A stretch of 64,000 nucleotides of DNA from Flammula alnicola (GCA_015499995.1 JADNRV010000012.1:186001-250000); one strand, 5' to 3'. Counted from the first letter of the stretch, positions 1 to 12,172 are shown. Notes: generated by a model from the letters alone, not told the origin. Translations and numbers: made by a program.

Positions 1-1318
1 GCAAAATTCAAGCCGCCATCGACGCGTCCCTCGTGCTGACAGTCGACTATGTGTCACTGCAGCCGCCCGGGGACAGGTTTTTTGCGTCGTGGTGATTTTC
101 CGTGTCCTTCTTCGAAATGAGATTGGACGACAATAAGTAGATGACAGAGCAGTGGAGTCGAAACTGAACGGTCGAGACCAAGAGTTTTAGAGAGTTGCCA
201 AAAACCGACCAAAGAGTCGCATTGAAGACTTGGCAAAGACGGTCAGAAGAAATTTGCTGTTCGAACTTTATGTATATCAAGAGTGTTTAACCACCATTGT
301 CTCCTCAGAAAGAAATAGCATGAAGAAGGTAAAGATAAAGCAGATCAATCGCAGATAGCCATGGGCGTTCACTGAGTTCACGGAAGGAAGATATCGATTG
401 ACTCGAGCTCGGCGGCCAGCAAATTGAAACGGTTCCGAATCGCGCCGCTAATCCCTTCCGAAGGTAACAACTACAAATAAAATCGTCTTAAGTAGTTGAG
501 GTCGGCGGAGCTTGCACTAATACTCCTCAACTTTCAAGAACCAATCAAGAGCGTTTTTCCAAATGCTTTCCCTTTCCATTCAGAACGCTTGTGAATTCTA
601 AGGTCTACGGGCCGACTAAGTAATATATTTGTCATTCGAACGATGATTCCTAAAGTTGCACACAAAAGCATGTGGATCATCTGTTACGGATTCTGTCGGC
701 ATGTAAAAGCATGTAGCCGTCTTGCCAGAAGAACTTGTCGTAGCTTATAAAGCTGGGACAGCAAATATCGTGCAAATTCAGCTCGCGGCTATTATTTTCA
801 GACCAATTTCTAACTGAAAGACACACAAGGCTGTGAACCTCACTGTACAAAGAAGCCTTGAAGCATCCTCACGATGTTTCTTTTCCACTAGTAGGACGAA
901 TCGGTTGGAGCATAGGCCTCGTGTCAATATGCGCGGTGGACGTAATGAAGCGGACGGGCTGAGTGCCATCTCCCTGAAACGCGAAAGGGACTTAAGCAAG
1001 CACATCAAGTATGACGGTATCAAGAAGAACTCACAATCATCCAAGTCGGGAATCCTGGCTCGAAGGGTACGACACTTTCCAAGTACTTGATGTGTTCGTC
1101 ACTCAAGGATATCTCAAGAGCCTCCAAATTAGCGAGCAGATGCTCGACTTTCCGGCCTCCGATAATAGGAAACACAAACGTCGTTTTCTGCATGAGGTAT
1201 GCAATTGCCACTAGACGAAAGGTCAGTTCAAATGGCGGCGATTTATTCCGGTGGGTATACCTGAGGTGATGTGCTTTGCTCCTACCTCCGCCGCTACTTT
1301 CTCGAGAGCCTTACAGAT
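1..1318. repeat. Left arm of a 1.3 kb inverted repeat
   Basis: Read on the reverse strand, this stretch matches 15221-16543 almost base for base, with only scattered substitutions and small indels. It contains the last two and a half exons of AAD1 plus about 870 bp of downstream DNA. The window starts inside the repeat, so the arm may continue to the left. Apart from the AAD1 exons I see no gene in 1-868; the short reading frames there also occur in the other arm and look like chance. Confidence 0.93.
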
Positions 1319-2380
1319 TGTCTTCTGTTGCTCATTACGCTCCCAATCGGGGTTGGATAACGTGCGTCCCTTCTCTCCAGTCTGAAGGCGCCTCTCCTCC
1401 TCTTCATCAGTCCGAATTTTACCGGCTGCGAGAACGTTCCATGGAGCGAGAGCCATGCCTGTCCAAAGAAAAAGAGCATTTATTTACAGCGTTTCCTTGA
1501 AAGATGTAATGAAAACTTACCTTCGGATTTGCACATAGGAATAATTTCCCGTTCGAATGAGCGTTCGAGCACATTCCATGCTCCTTGATATATAACGAAC
1601 GGCGTCAGCGCATGGTCTCGGGCATACTGATTGGCTTTCGAAACAATCCAGGCAGGTGTATCAGAGATGCCCTGTACGACGTTCTTCGAATCAGCTGAAA
1701 GGGCGCGCGAAAATTATGGCCCGACGTACGAGGTACAGGACCTTGCCCTGTAAAATGAGCGTGTGGAGGGATCTCATCACTTCCTCAACGCTGGTATCCC
1801 AGTCCCACCAGTGAAGATACAACAAGTCGATGTATGTCGTTCGAAGCTTTTTAAGAGATGCCTCGACGGACATATGCAAGGACTTGGCATTGTTCCCGAC
1901 ATAGAGGACTTTCTGGTCGATGGTATTGTTTCGATTTTTGAAATTAGTTGTGTACTGAAGTATCAATTAGCAAGCGTCCGGCGACACGAAAAAAAATAGC
2001 AGTACAAACCTTGGTCGCAATGAACAACTGGTCCCTAATCCCTCTTTCCTCTGCCCACTCTCCAACGAAGATTTCCGAGGTTTCATCTTGACTGTTAAAG
2101 CATATAGTTCAGGAAGTTGATATGACATGAGACGAACACATTCAAGTACTCACTAGTTGTTTGCAGTGTCAATGAAGTTGCCTCCATTGTCAAAATAGGC
2201 ATCCAGAAGCTTAAAACTCGATTCTTTATCCATGCTGCCCATACCGATATCATTCCATTTATCCCCGATACTCATTGCCCCAAGCTGTATAGGAGAGACA
2301 TGTACACCAGCAGTTGGTGACAAAACACGATAACGGCCAAGGCCAGTCTTGGGTTGAGGAGGTGTGGTCCACAGCGACAT
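869..2380 (-). CDS. Aryl-alcohol dehydrogenase-type aldo-keto reductase, copy 1 (AAD1)
   Basis: NADP(H)-dependent aldo-keto reductase of the fungal aryl-alcohol dehydrogenase group, expected to interconvert aromatic aldehydes and alcohols in the cytosol. Seven exons give 387 aa: complement(869-973, 1035-1210, 1261-1458, 1521-1671, 1730-1954, 2010-2091, 2154-2380). All introns are 50-62 bp with GT-AG ends and the frame stays open throughout. Family residues are visible: Asp in FIDTANNY and its Tyr, the active-site Lys in the IATK stretch, His in YLHWWDWD, and the cofactor-binding PIIGGRK motif near residue 310. The ATG lies 56 bp from a TATA box. Exon lengths match AAD2 and AAD3 almost exactly. 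The 3' half lies in the inverted repeat, so it has a broken near-twin at 15.2 kb. The exact substrate cannot be read from sequence. Confidence 0.93.
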
Positions 2381-2435
2381 ATCGTGGTGATAAGGAAGGA
2401 TATGGTGAAGCCTTGGACACCAGATTAGAGTTGGA

Positions 2436-2443
2436 CATTTATA
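2436..2443 (-). promoter_or_regulatory. TATA box of AAD1
   Basis: TATAAATG on the minus strand, 56-63 bp upstream of the AAD1 ATG. AAD2 and AAD3 have TATA elements at nearly the same distance, which supports both the element and the start codons. Confidence 0.6.
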
Positions 2444-3027
2444 TCGGATTCTGGGAGTATAGGTGAGTAATCAAGAAACCACGCGTAGGTCAGGTCGGGG
2501 CTCCTTTTGCCAGTCTCAGTGATACTGACAGTAATCTCGAAGTTCACGCGGGCGGCCGCGAGAGGACAGAGTCCTTTTCAGGTTGAAAAGTTCTCATGAC
2601 GATGAAGGGATGCGGCTCTTCTCGCGGAAGTTGGGCCCGTATAATCTTGTAATCACCCACATTAGAAAGCAAGAACTGCGCAGCAGGAGTGAATGTAAGC
2701 ATCTCTTCCGATTCGTACAGAAAATGAGATGGCGGTCAAGTGCAAGAACGAATGCACTCAAAATGCACTGGCATAGTCCTTCAAAAGTGACAGGTGCAAA
2801 TAGAAGAGCCCCTAGTATTGGCATGTACAACTCCGAGCGAATTCCCTCCAACCCTACTTTCGCCCCATAAGTAACACGCGTATACATTCGACTTACGAGG
2901 GACTTTCGAAAGAGTTCCCATATTGATCATCACGTCCTCAGAAGACGATTCACAAACAGAGTACAAGATAAAAAGGTACACTAAAAGATTCCAGTATTCT
3001 CCTACATACTCACCATACTCACGACAT
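2444..3027. other. AAD1-AAD2 intergenic region
   Basis: Promoter side of AAD1 and 3' flank of AAD2. Overlapping 95-97 codon frames on both strands at 2583-2887 have no recognisable product and are probably noise. Confidence 0.6.
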
Positions 3028-4541
3028 TTATTTACCAGTAGCAGGACGAACGGGCTGGAGAGTAGGCCTCATATCGATATGCGCAACCGACGCTAGTAGG
3101 AAGCAGCTGGTGTCAGTGCCATCTCCCTGAATACGTGACGAAGCATTAGCTAAAACGTTAGACCAGGGGCGGGAAGCACCCACAATCATCGTAACAGGGA
3201 ATCCTGGGTCAAAGTCTACGAAACTCTCCAAATACTTGATTTGCTCATTGCTCAGAGAAAGTTCGAGAGCTTCGACGTTCGCGAGCAGATGCTCGACTTT
3301 ACGGCCTCCAATGATGGGGAAAACGTAGGCTGTCTTCTGCATGAGGTATGCGATGGCCACTATAAATAGTAGAAACGAGATGAGGAGCAACTCGGGAATG
3401 ACGGGTGATTGCAATGGTTGCTTGCCTGAAGTAATGCTCTTCGCTCCAATATCTGCCGCCACTTTCTCGAGGGCCTTACAAACCCTCTTTTGTTGGTCGT
3501 TACGTTCCCATTCAGGTTCAGTGAGCGTACGGCCTTTCTCTCCAGTTTTACGGCGCCTTTCTTCTTCTGCGTCAGTCCGAATCTTGCCTGCCGCGAGTAC
3601 GTTCCACGGACAAAGAGCCATGCCTGGCAATATGAAAAAACATTGAGCGAAGTTCCGCGAGAAATCTACTCGAAGCATACCTTCGACTCTGGCCATCGGA
3701 ATAATGTCGCGCTCGAATGAACGTTCCATTACATTCCAAGCTCCTTGGTATACGACGAATGGCGTCAACGCATGATCCCGCGCATACTGATTGGCTTTCG
3801 AAACCACCCATGCAGGTGTGTCGGAAACACCCTGCAAATTTTTATTTAAGTAACAGAGAAGCGAATATTATCGAGACGGCTTACAAGATACAAAACTTTG
3901 CCCTGTAAGATGAGTGGATGGAGGGACCTCATCACCTCCTCCACGCTCGTGTCCCAGTCCCACCAATGAAGATACAGGAGATCGATATAGGTCGTTCGGA
4001 GTTTCTTCAAAGAAGCTTCGACGGAGATATGCAACGACTTCGCATTGTTGCCGACGTATGAAATTTGCTGTTGGACCGATTTATTGCGGTTTTTGAAGTT
4101 CGTCGTATACTGGCACAGGCTTCAGCTTTTACATAGCTCAAGTCTCAAACGGAGAATGACGCACCTTCGTCGCAATGAACAACTGGTCCCTGATCCCTCG
4201 CGTCTCTGCCCACTCTCCAACGAACATCTCAGACGTCTCGTCCTGGCTAAAAAGTCACAATTCGAGAGCTTTAACGAGGAATATAGGACTGTACGTGATG
4301 AAAATACTCACTAGTTGTTTGCAGTGTCGATGAAGTTTCCGCCGTTCTCGTAGTAGGCATCTAGCAGTTTGAAGCTTGACTCTTTATCCATGCTACCCAT
4401 GCCCGCATCTTGCCATTTATCCCCAATACTCATCGCTCCGAGCGCCAAAGGTGAGACATGCACGCCAGCATTAGGAGAGAAGACGCGGTAGCGACCAAGG
4501 CCCGTCTTTGGGGGAGGAGGTGGACTCCAGAGAGGTGACAT
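3028..4541 (-). CDS. Aryl-alcohol dehydrogenase-type aldo-keto reductase, copy 2 (AAD2)
   Basis: Paralogue of AAD1 with the same role expected: NADP(H)-linked reduction of aromatic aldehydes. Seven exons give 386 aa: complement(3028-3126, 3184-3359, 3426-3623, 3681-3831, 3885-4109, 4165-4246, 4312-4541). The start [16 protein letters not shown] was chosen because it aligns with AAD1 and follows a TATA box; a further in-frame ATG 111 bp upstream is less likely. Catalytic Asp/Tyr (FIDTANNY), Lys (IATK) and His (YLHWWDWD) are present, as is PIIGGRK. Intron 5 (3360-3425) uses a GC donor (TTCAG|GCAAGC) where AAD1 and AAD3 have GT. No other donor keeps the frame. The last exon carries an insertion ([12 protein letters not shown]) relative to AAD1. 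It lies about 650 bp from AAD1 in the same orientation, so a tandem duplication is likely. Confidence 0.93.
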
Positions 4542-4603
4542 ATTTCTGCTGTCGAACGAAGGAAGGGATGGGAAGGTTTGGGAGCAATTAGAAAAAGAGG
4601 GTC

Positions 4604-4610
4604 GTTTATA
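4604..4610 (-). promoter_or_regulatory. TATA box of AAD2
   Basis: TATAAAC on the minus strand, 63-69 bp upstream of the AAD2 ATG, equivalent in position to the AAD1 and AAD3 elements. Confidence 0.55.
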
Positions 4611-5331
4611 TGTGGTTCGAATAAAAGAGGAATAATGGCTCGGATGTTTCAAAAAGCGACTTGACGAACGCTGATGTCACTAAAGCTGTGGTGCGTCATA
4701 CAGTCTTCTGAGACCATCGTGCGGCGCCGGTGGAATCACAGAATTAGGCCAGCCTGAGGCCGCAGGTCGACTTGGCCATTGACATGCCTCTCTTCCTTGG
4801 GAGTACATCTGACGAGTACTACATAGTCCCATACTTGTTGACTATATGGAAAAGAATTCCATTCGACGCGTCTTCTCTCGAAGAAGGGAGGTTCATAAGT
4901 AGCGCAAGCCGCCTTTGACGGTGAGGCTGCGGGACTCGGCGGTCGTCGTGCGTCGATCGAATCTCGAGAGCGAAGTATCGATTATTCGAGCTCCCTGCCA
5001 CTGCTCAGAGTCCGTAGTCGTTTTAATATTTCCAGTTGGCTTCACAAGAAGATCCTAAATCCAGAGGCCAGAGTTCGTGAAGGAAGAGATCTAGAAGCTG
5101 GGGCGAGTACTCCCACGACATCGCGCGACGCGAACGCGCGTCTAACACATCACGCCGACGATTTTGGTTGCCTATTTACATAGCGTTATGTAACGCAGCC
5201 TATGTTTCAAAACCGAAGGCGACCTCCGTCAAAACCTTCACCTGCGTTTACGATGTGTTTACCACCCGTCCTCCCACCCTAAGCAAGAAGGTATCCACCC
5301 AATACACAGAGCGTCAACGGATTCCTTCATC
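4611..5331. other. Intergenic region between AAD2 and the HNH gene
   Basis: Divergent spacer. The part at about 5205-5330 is repeated in degraded form at 6878-7000 (see the HNH relic). Nothing else recognisable. Confidence 0.6.
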
Positions 5332-6641
5332 ATGGCCACAGCTCCTCCTCCTCAGATTAACGTCTACACTTCGTTACCTCGGACTTGTGGCACTTGGCGC
5401 CGACCTCGAGGTTGAACCTACCAATTGGCGTTGGATCCATTGCCTCACTCTCCCACTCGAGAAGCTCCACGCACTCCAATTCTCGCAGAAGCCATACAAA
5501 TGGATCCGCTATGCCATTGGAGTCGTTGTTGGAGCAGAAGGCGACCTCTCTACCAGTTCCGATTCGCCCAATGCTGTGGACTACGACGCTGCCATCCTAC
5601 CAGCTGACTCCGCCGATCTATACTATCACATCAGCAATGAGGGGAAGCGAAGGATATTCCCCGTCGATCCTCAGATCGTGCGCACAAGCATCACAAGTTC
5701 TAGTGTGCACACCCCTCGGAGGGATGACTTCAGGGAAGAAGTTTCAGAGCGGGATGGAAAGCGTTGCATCTTGACAGGGTTTAGGGACATGTACTGCGAC
5801 GCCGTGCACCTTCTTGCCCACAGCCAGGGCGATACCGTATGCTACTCTCACTTTCAATCTGTCCTCGCTCACCATTGCAATCGCGGTAGTACATCTCAAC
5901 TTATACTCAGCACCGCAGTCGAGACTCTGCCAGAGGCGACATCATAGAAGATATCGACGATATCCGAAACGGCCTTTTTCTAAACAAGCTCCTTCACGTC
6001 GCATTTGGTAAAGATCTCGCATTTTTAGTGGTGCGTGCCGCTTGTACGATACCTAATCGGAGCCTAATGGTGCCAATAAGCAGACGCCCAACTTTGCCCT
6101 GAACACGGACGACATCGACCCCACCGCACCACCGACAGAGAAGAGGTGTACATCACATGTCTTTGGGGATGATATCCCCACTTTGGAACTCCATCCGCGC
6201 TTTCGAATCCAGATTCATGATACTCCTGAGTACCCCCCTGCCATTGTCTTCGACGCTGTCTACGCTGGCGCTGTACTTTACCATTTCGGCACTCAGTCAG
6301 TGAAAGGTAACATCACCGCATCTTGGAAAGACATTTTCTACCCCAGTGAAGTCATGACCATGGCACACGCGGATTATAAGGAAAACGTTGATGAACGAGC
6401 CACCGCTGCGGAGAGGAAACAAACCCAAGACCGGGAGCGTGCCGCGCGCCATGAAGCTCGCTGTGAAGCTCGCCGCCAACCCGACACCTTCGACATGCTC
6501 ATGACCCTGCCATATGCCATGGTGCCACGGAATGAGCTGCAGGCGGTGTTGAGAGAAGCCAAAGAGAAGGCAGAGGCAGCGGAGCAGAGACGTGTGCAGG
6601 ACAAAGTTGATGCATGGATGAGGCAAGTCACTGATGTATAG
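5332..6641 (+). pseudogene. Fungal HNH-nuclease-domain protein, frameshifted near the N-terminus
   Basis: Resembles the basidiomycete family of HNH-domain proteins, nuclease-fold proteins of unknown role that occur in many copies in mushrooms. Exons: about 5332-5836, 5890-6030, 6084-6641. Both introns are 53 bp with GT-AG ends. The HNH region is the exon 1 end (RDGKRCILTGFRDMYC then AVHLLAHSQGD). The C-terminus has a charged coiled-coil-like helix and ends at TAG 6639. The likely start ATG at 5332 has a good context, but its frame stops after about 24 codons. The frame carrying the domain (phase of 5384-5836) has no ATG upstream. The break falls near 5395-5402, where TGGCGCCGACC looks like a collapsed short repeat. 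So it is a pseudogene, unless an undetected intron or sequencing error lies there. A relic of the 5' flank lies downstream. Confidence 0.72.
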
Positions 6642-6877
6642 TGCACGTAAAATAGTCCTAGCCTGGCACATGAATTCTGTATTTTGTAGTCCAACCTTCA
6701 ATACTCGTATGTAGCCTACCTCTAAATATTTGTATTAACCAACTTAATGCCTTCATCTCAAGTGTTTGTTTGGAAAGGTTTTCACCTCGATTTTGCGCCG
6801 TAGCTGCTAAGTCTTTCGTCTTCCATAATCGAAAATACTGAACAGACAGATGTGGGATTTGGACCACATAACACCGA

Positions 6878-7110
6878 CCAGGTCAAAACTGAAGGCGACC
6901 TCCATCAAGACCTTCACCTGCCCTTGCGATGAGTTTGCCAGCACCACCTACACCCAACGTCAACGGACAGCCATCCTCATCCACCATAATTCTCCTTTTC
7001 GTTGTAGCCACCCGTCCCTCTAGCCGAAGATCTCATCAAAAAGACGAAGACAGCGAGTCAAGGAGGAGCCGCCTCCTGCTCCCATGCCGTATCCGCCTTA
7101 CCACCACTGC
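6878..7110 (+). repeat. Degenerate copy of the HNH gene 5' flank
   Basis: The segment 6878-6930 closely matches 5205-5250 (shared AAGGCGACCTCC and ACCTTCACCTGC blocks). The following bases also resemble the leader before the HNH ATG (CAACGTCAACGGA at 6955 against GAGCGTCAACGGA). It reads as a decayed duplicate of the promoter/leader region with the coding part lost. A short frame here (6929-7114) is probably not a gene. Confidence 0.6.
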
Positions 7111-8926
7111 ATAACGTTCAAGTTGATCATGAATTTGCCTAGCACTCGGAAACCAATGTTGAATCACAGGTAGCGGGTGGTTGGCAAGTGAAAATTAGTA
7201 ATGGAAGACTCCCCCGTCAAATAAGTCCAGATTGTACCGGTTCTCGCAACACGTAGATAATTTCGCGGAGAAGCTGTACAATTGCTTTGAGTTTAAGGAG
7301 GATATGAAGGCGGTGATCTGAGATCCGAAGTATGAGGCGCATAAGCGCCGGGAAAGTTAGGTCATGACCGGAGAGTATCGACAGCGTGTCGAGAAGATGT
7401 TGCATACGCGTTCTGCCTTAAACCGTTCGCGAGGATATGAGCGTACGGATGGGGCCAACGCAATACACTCAGACACGTACAGCTTCCCAGTAAGCAAAGA
7501 TAGGCAAGTCGACATTCAGATCTGAAAGGTGACACATTTACTCCTTCCGACCAGCAGTTGGAAAGGGGACTGAGGAGTAACTTGGTTTAAAGTTTTGATA
7601 AAGAAAGCTGCGAAAGAGATATTTTAGGAGAAGGAGCAAAGGATGTGCTGAGAACGACAACCATCGATTATCAACGCCTTCAAGGACCGACCTTAGTTGA
7701 CTAACAGCCTGAGACGTTGTCAAGCCCATTTTCGAGTCCTGGTTAGCGGATAAGATTTTGTGCCCGGTAAGAAGGGAGTGACCGACGTGTTTCACTATAA
7801 GATAAAAACAAGTTAATTATGACGCATGCAGGCAGCAGCTGGCAGCTAAGGTTGAGAAAAAATTGCGCATACAATGATCACGATGATCCAGCGATAGATA
7901 GAATACATGTTCAAAATCTACCGTCTTCTTGATGCGATCGGCGCTCAATAGAATACTATCAAGCGCCCATGACGTTCGTATCCACGAGTCATGTTCTGCA
8001 AGGGATAAACAATAATCAATGGAGACTGGGTCGCCTCGAAGTTCAACGACTTTCCGAACAGAAGTTCTAGATTGACATAACGTACCGAGGTGGACAACTC
8101 TCAAGCTGGACCCTTCTCTCAGCACGTACCACCAAACCTAACCCTCTAAGCACTTGTATCCTCCCATTCGAATACCCACTCGACTCTGCCCGGGCCATTA
8201 AAAGCTCTTGACAGACGACGAAACGTGGCATAAGGCCATGACGCCCCGGCGCAGAAAACCCATTGGCACGCAGTTCTGTCCGTCCATTCCCTAAGAAACA
8301 CTTCGATTTAATACAGCGCAGGGTTGACGCATATACTCGAGTATGCACAACGTGGACGTACTTACTGTACTTACTCCTCAGGTAGTCCGGAAGCCCATTG
8401 CGCGTCTGTGTTTCATGACCATCGACGACGCGTGCGTCCGATTCCGCAAGCGTTGACTCGAGGCGTAGCTTGTAGCGAAGGTGGAGCACGATCGAATTTA
8501 GCTAGTGCGTTTAAAGAGAGTTCGCCAAGCCGACGAAGCAACATGCATATAACTACCAATTATCGCTTTCTGTGTCCGCGTTGTCTCTCTAGTACATACC
8601 AGACTTTCACGAGGGATTGACGCAAGAATTCATGATGATGGCGAGAGACAGGAGCCAAAGAATTCTTAAAAAAATAATCACACAGATGGAAAATTATCTT
8701 TTTATTTCGACATATCCAAAAACAAAGCTCCTTGTGCACAGGATCCCCTCGAAGGATCTACATCGCAGAACAAGGAATCGAAAAAAAAAAGAATGACATT
8801 CTAATCTATGTACGTTATGTTACTGCATCCACTTTCCACCAGTATGCTGTTTGTATTCAAGAGCTAGAGCGGGGTTGACACCAATAAGAGGTAAGAGACA
8901 AAAAGACGGGGAGGCGCGCGAGGTAA
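7111..8926. other. Long stretch without a supported gene; 3' flank of OLE1a at its right end
   Basis: Several minus-strand frames of 62-140 codons (for example 7538-7795, 7817-8125, 8067-8489) cannot be joined into a recognisable protein. A hypothetical minus-strand gene is possible but not supported. About 8650-8926 is A/T-rich and is probably the 3' UTR of the desaturase gene. Confidence 0.5.
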
Positions 8927-10580
8927 TCAGCCGAGGATGCCCTCGCTGTCCGAGTACGCCGTGCTGCTGGCATAAGCCGAGCTGAGTTCATTATATCGTG
9001 CAATCTTCAACCGCTGACTAGGAGGAACCGCCTTGTCGTCCAATCCCTGTCGCATACCACCGTGCAGCACACCGACACGCTTCATCGCGAGCAACTACCA
9101 TAAAAATGTCAGATACGCGTCGCCAAGAGTGATACCAGAAACTCACGTTGTGGGCAGCGTTTGAATGGTCGTACACACCACCGAAGAAGGCTGTCGTGGC
9201 GTCCTTGCCAATGAACTTGAGCAGCAGATGCGGGCCTCCTGGATGCTCGTCAATGAAGGACGAGACGTCGTGGATAAATCCGGAGATAAGGATGAGAGGT
9301 CGCTTCAGGGATTGCTCTTGGTCTGAAGGAATAATATTAGCAAATCGCGGCAAAGAAGCGTGAACGGTTGAACGTACAGCTGTCCCAGCTGATGACGGGA
9401 AGATCGTTGCTGTCGGTCGGCCACGCAAGTCTCTCCTGTGTCTCCTTCAACTTCTTCAACTCCATCGTCAATTGTCCCTTACGGACTTCATTTTCAGGGA
9501 AAACCTGGAAATGAGATAAGCAACAGCGGGATACGCTAGTGAAAATAAAAGGGTACCTTGAGATGGCTGGCGAGCCCGAGCTTCTTGCATGTCCAGATGA
9601 ACCACTTCGTGGGGTCATACTGATACCACTTGATGGCGTTGCGGTAATCCATGGGGAACTGATGATGGAAATTGTGATAACCTTCACCGATGGTCACAAG
9701 CGCAGTCGCGAAGTGGTCTTTCGGCGTGTGCTTGTCATCGAAAGGGGTCTCTCCGAGCCAGTGAGCGAGAGAGTTGACGCAGAAAGTGGACTATATGCAT
9801 CAAGTCAGAAATGCGACGTCGACAGGAAAAAATAGAGAAACGTACGTGATGCACAAAGCACAACCTAAGGACACCGGCGTACACATACCCACCACGCGCA
9901 TCGCCCCAGAGCAGCCACGGAATGACAGTCGGAACGATAAAGCTGACAATAATGATCAAGGGAAGGTAGTATTTGTGTTGCCACCTGACGACGGCGGTCT
10001 TGCTCAAGTCGCTAACATCGGCAACGCCGGGCTTTCTGCGAGGCTTGACGAGCATCCAGCCAATGTGGGAGAAGAAGAAGCCGTTGTGGGCGTTGTAAGG
10101 GTCGAGGTCGGTGTCGGTGTAGCGATGGTGAGCGCGGTGACCTCGTGACCACCACTTGATGGACCCTTCGACGGCGCCGGCACCCGCGAGGGCAAGGAAA
10201 TATTGGAGAGGGATGGACGCGTTATACGAGCGATGTGCCCACAGACGGTGATACCCCGCCGTGATACCCAGGCCTGTCACGAAATAATAGAAGACGGCGA
10301 ACAAAAAAGTCTCCCAGCGCAGCTTCGTGAAGTAGGCCCCAATGATGCCCATGATTGGGGTAGCTGTGAGAATGATGACGCTCAACCAGTTGAGTTCCTT
10401 CCGGAAGTTGTTCCACGAGAAAGGAGGCAGGGGTTTCACTGTCTTGAGCGTGTGCTCGACATAGTTGTCCGGGATGTTGAGGTCGGAGGGCGTGTGGTCA
10501 TCGGCAGCGTGAGCAGCCTTTTGCTGGGGGGAAATTGGGGGGGTCATGGGTGCAAGTTTCGTCGGCGAGACGGACGACAT
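8927..10580 (-). CDS. OLE1: Acyl-CoA Delta-9 desaturase with cytochrome b5 domain (OLE1a)
   Basis: ER-membrane stearoyl/palmitoyl-CoA desaturase that introduces the Delta-9 double bond, with electrons passed from its own C-terminal cytochrome b5 domain. Five exons, 479 aa: complement(8927-9094, 9147-9322, 9378-9504, 9557-9790, 9846-10580). The three diiron His boxes are present: HRLWAH, HRAHH in [11 protein letters not shown], and HNFHH in [12 protein letters not shown]. Hydrophobic membrane segments flank them (residues near 70-110 and 200-225). The heme motif HPGG sits near residue 400. The start MSSVSPTKL is the first ATG in frame; upstream codons are in frame but lack ATG and are pyrimidine-rich leader. 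It is head-to-head with paralogue OLE1b and has identical intron positions, so the pair arose by inverted duplication. Confidence 0.94.
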
Positions 10581-10660
10581 GGATGTGGTCGACGTCGAGG
10601 TCGTAAAGAAAGGAAAGAAAGACGGTGACAAATAAAAAGAGGGGAGAGGCGCAGGGTTGA

Positions 10661-10668
10661 CTATTTAT
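10661..10668 (-). promoter_or_regulatory. Possible TATA-like box of OLE1a
   Basis: ATAAATAG on the minus strand about 80 bp upstream of the OLE1a ATG. Spacing is similar to the other TATA boxes in this window. Confidence 0.4.
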
Positions 10669-12172
10669 TCATGACCATCATTTCTTTGGGGATTCACTCT
10701 GGTGCGGGGTTGTACAATATTCATCAACTGCTCCGCGGAATCTCCCTTCCCCCCCATCATTCCAGTAAGGGATCTTTGTGCTATTTGCATCTGGGCATCC
10801 TCCAGGCTGGCCTCACCGTCGTCTCGAGCCCCTTCGACGCAGTACACGACGTCCCCAACGGATACAAGTGCATAGCCGTCGACACGGTCACGTGCAGATG
10901 CTGTCTCCTGCAATTTTTGGGGAGTCCAGGAAAGGAAGGTCCCCACGGCCATGTTGCTTTCACATGTTGCCCTGTAGAAACGTGATGACGTACGTCGCAC
11001 CAGAGTGAGAGTCGGCGATACTCGTTTCAATAATCCCCCAAAGTCTACTGACTCTGGTCTGGGGGCATCCACGCATTCCCTCGGTCAAGCCAAGCTCAGG
11101 GTTCCCGGAATGGGTACTTTTTAAGCGCTCCCGGCAGATAGTGACAGAAGCTAGACGCATCTGAAAAACGCCCCAACAAGTTGTGGTGTGGTGCACCTCG
11201 ACTTTAGAAGGAGAGTTGCGAACTTGTGGGGCGACGATTTCACCATGAGCATGCACATCGACTGCGGTGGATGTATTAGGGTTGGAGCATTCGTTCTCTG
11301 ATATGGGCTGATTATTGGGTGGCCAAGTGGGGTCCTTTTACCAAGGATTGTCGAACATTCGATTTCTGTCACTGTAGTTAAGCATGGTGTTAGCAAGTTC
11401 TGGAAGTTCTGGAAGTTGTGGTCTAATTCTTGTGTCACCGTTGTAGTCAACTGTGGAAGCTTTTCTCGGTCTCCTTGGAGGGTGTCGCCATTCATGCCGC
11501 ACCGATCCTCTAGTTATCGAAGCTGAACAGAGCTTGGCAATCGTGCTAAATGTATCCGGCACCGTTTACGCGGATCCTCGATCGTGCAAGCAGAATGGTG
11601 CTATTTTACATATCAAAAATACCAGAAACGATGCACTGTGTATGATCACTTTGCATAGCTGGATTGAAAAATACGGTTCTCCATATGTAGGCGATCGAGT
11701 GAAAAGTTTCGATCGTTGTGCATTTCTCACGTGCATTGATTGACGCCCGTGGGCCGTAGTAGTAGTAAGTAGATTACACGGCATGGTGAACGCCGGGGCC
11801 CGAGAGTATCAACAAATGGTGGACGCCGTTGGTTATTCTTCAAAGAAAACGATATATCTGATTCGTCACCGAGCCTCAGAAATACATCCATGCTCGCCCT
11901 TTATTCTGGTTCTGCCAACAAGGCACTGGAAGCGGTCAATTGATATTGATGTTCAAACTCCGAGCTGTCGTCCTTCCTCACGCGGCACGCCATGCAGTCA
12001 TGACATGGATGTACTATTAAAAGTCCAGAAAATCTACCTGACTGCGGCGAGTAAAGAGAAAAGGCTCGATGGGACTAATGAACGTGGAGTTCATATTTGT
12101 ATAATGTCATTAGCATAAAACTTACGTTTTCATTTTTTTCACTGCATACCCTCCCCCTTCTTTAGGACTGCC
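10669..12172. other. Shared divergent promoter region of the two desaturase genes
   Basis: About 1.5 kb separates the two start codons. It must contain both promoters. A 135-codon minus-strand frame at 10665-11072 has no recognisable domain and is rejected. CT-rich sequence lies just before the OLE1b ATG. No other feature is supported. Confidence 0.6.

Noticed and set aside
2583..2887. Overlapping 95-97 codon frames on both strands
   Set aside because: Neither has a recognisable domain or splice context; likely chance in the AAD1-AAD2 spacer.
7217..8489. Series of minus-strand frames that might be a hypothetical gene
   Set aside because: They could not be joined with plausible splice sites into a conserved protein; reported only as unsupported.
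10665..11072. 135-codon minus-strand frame in the desaturase promoter region
   Set aside because: No recognisable domain, no partner exons, lies where both promoters must be.
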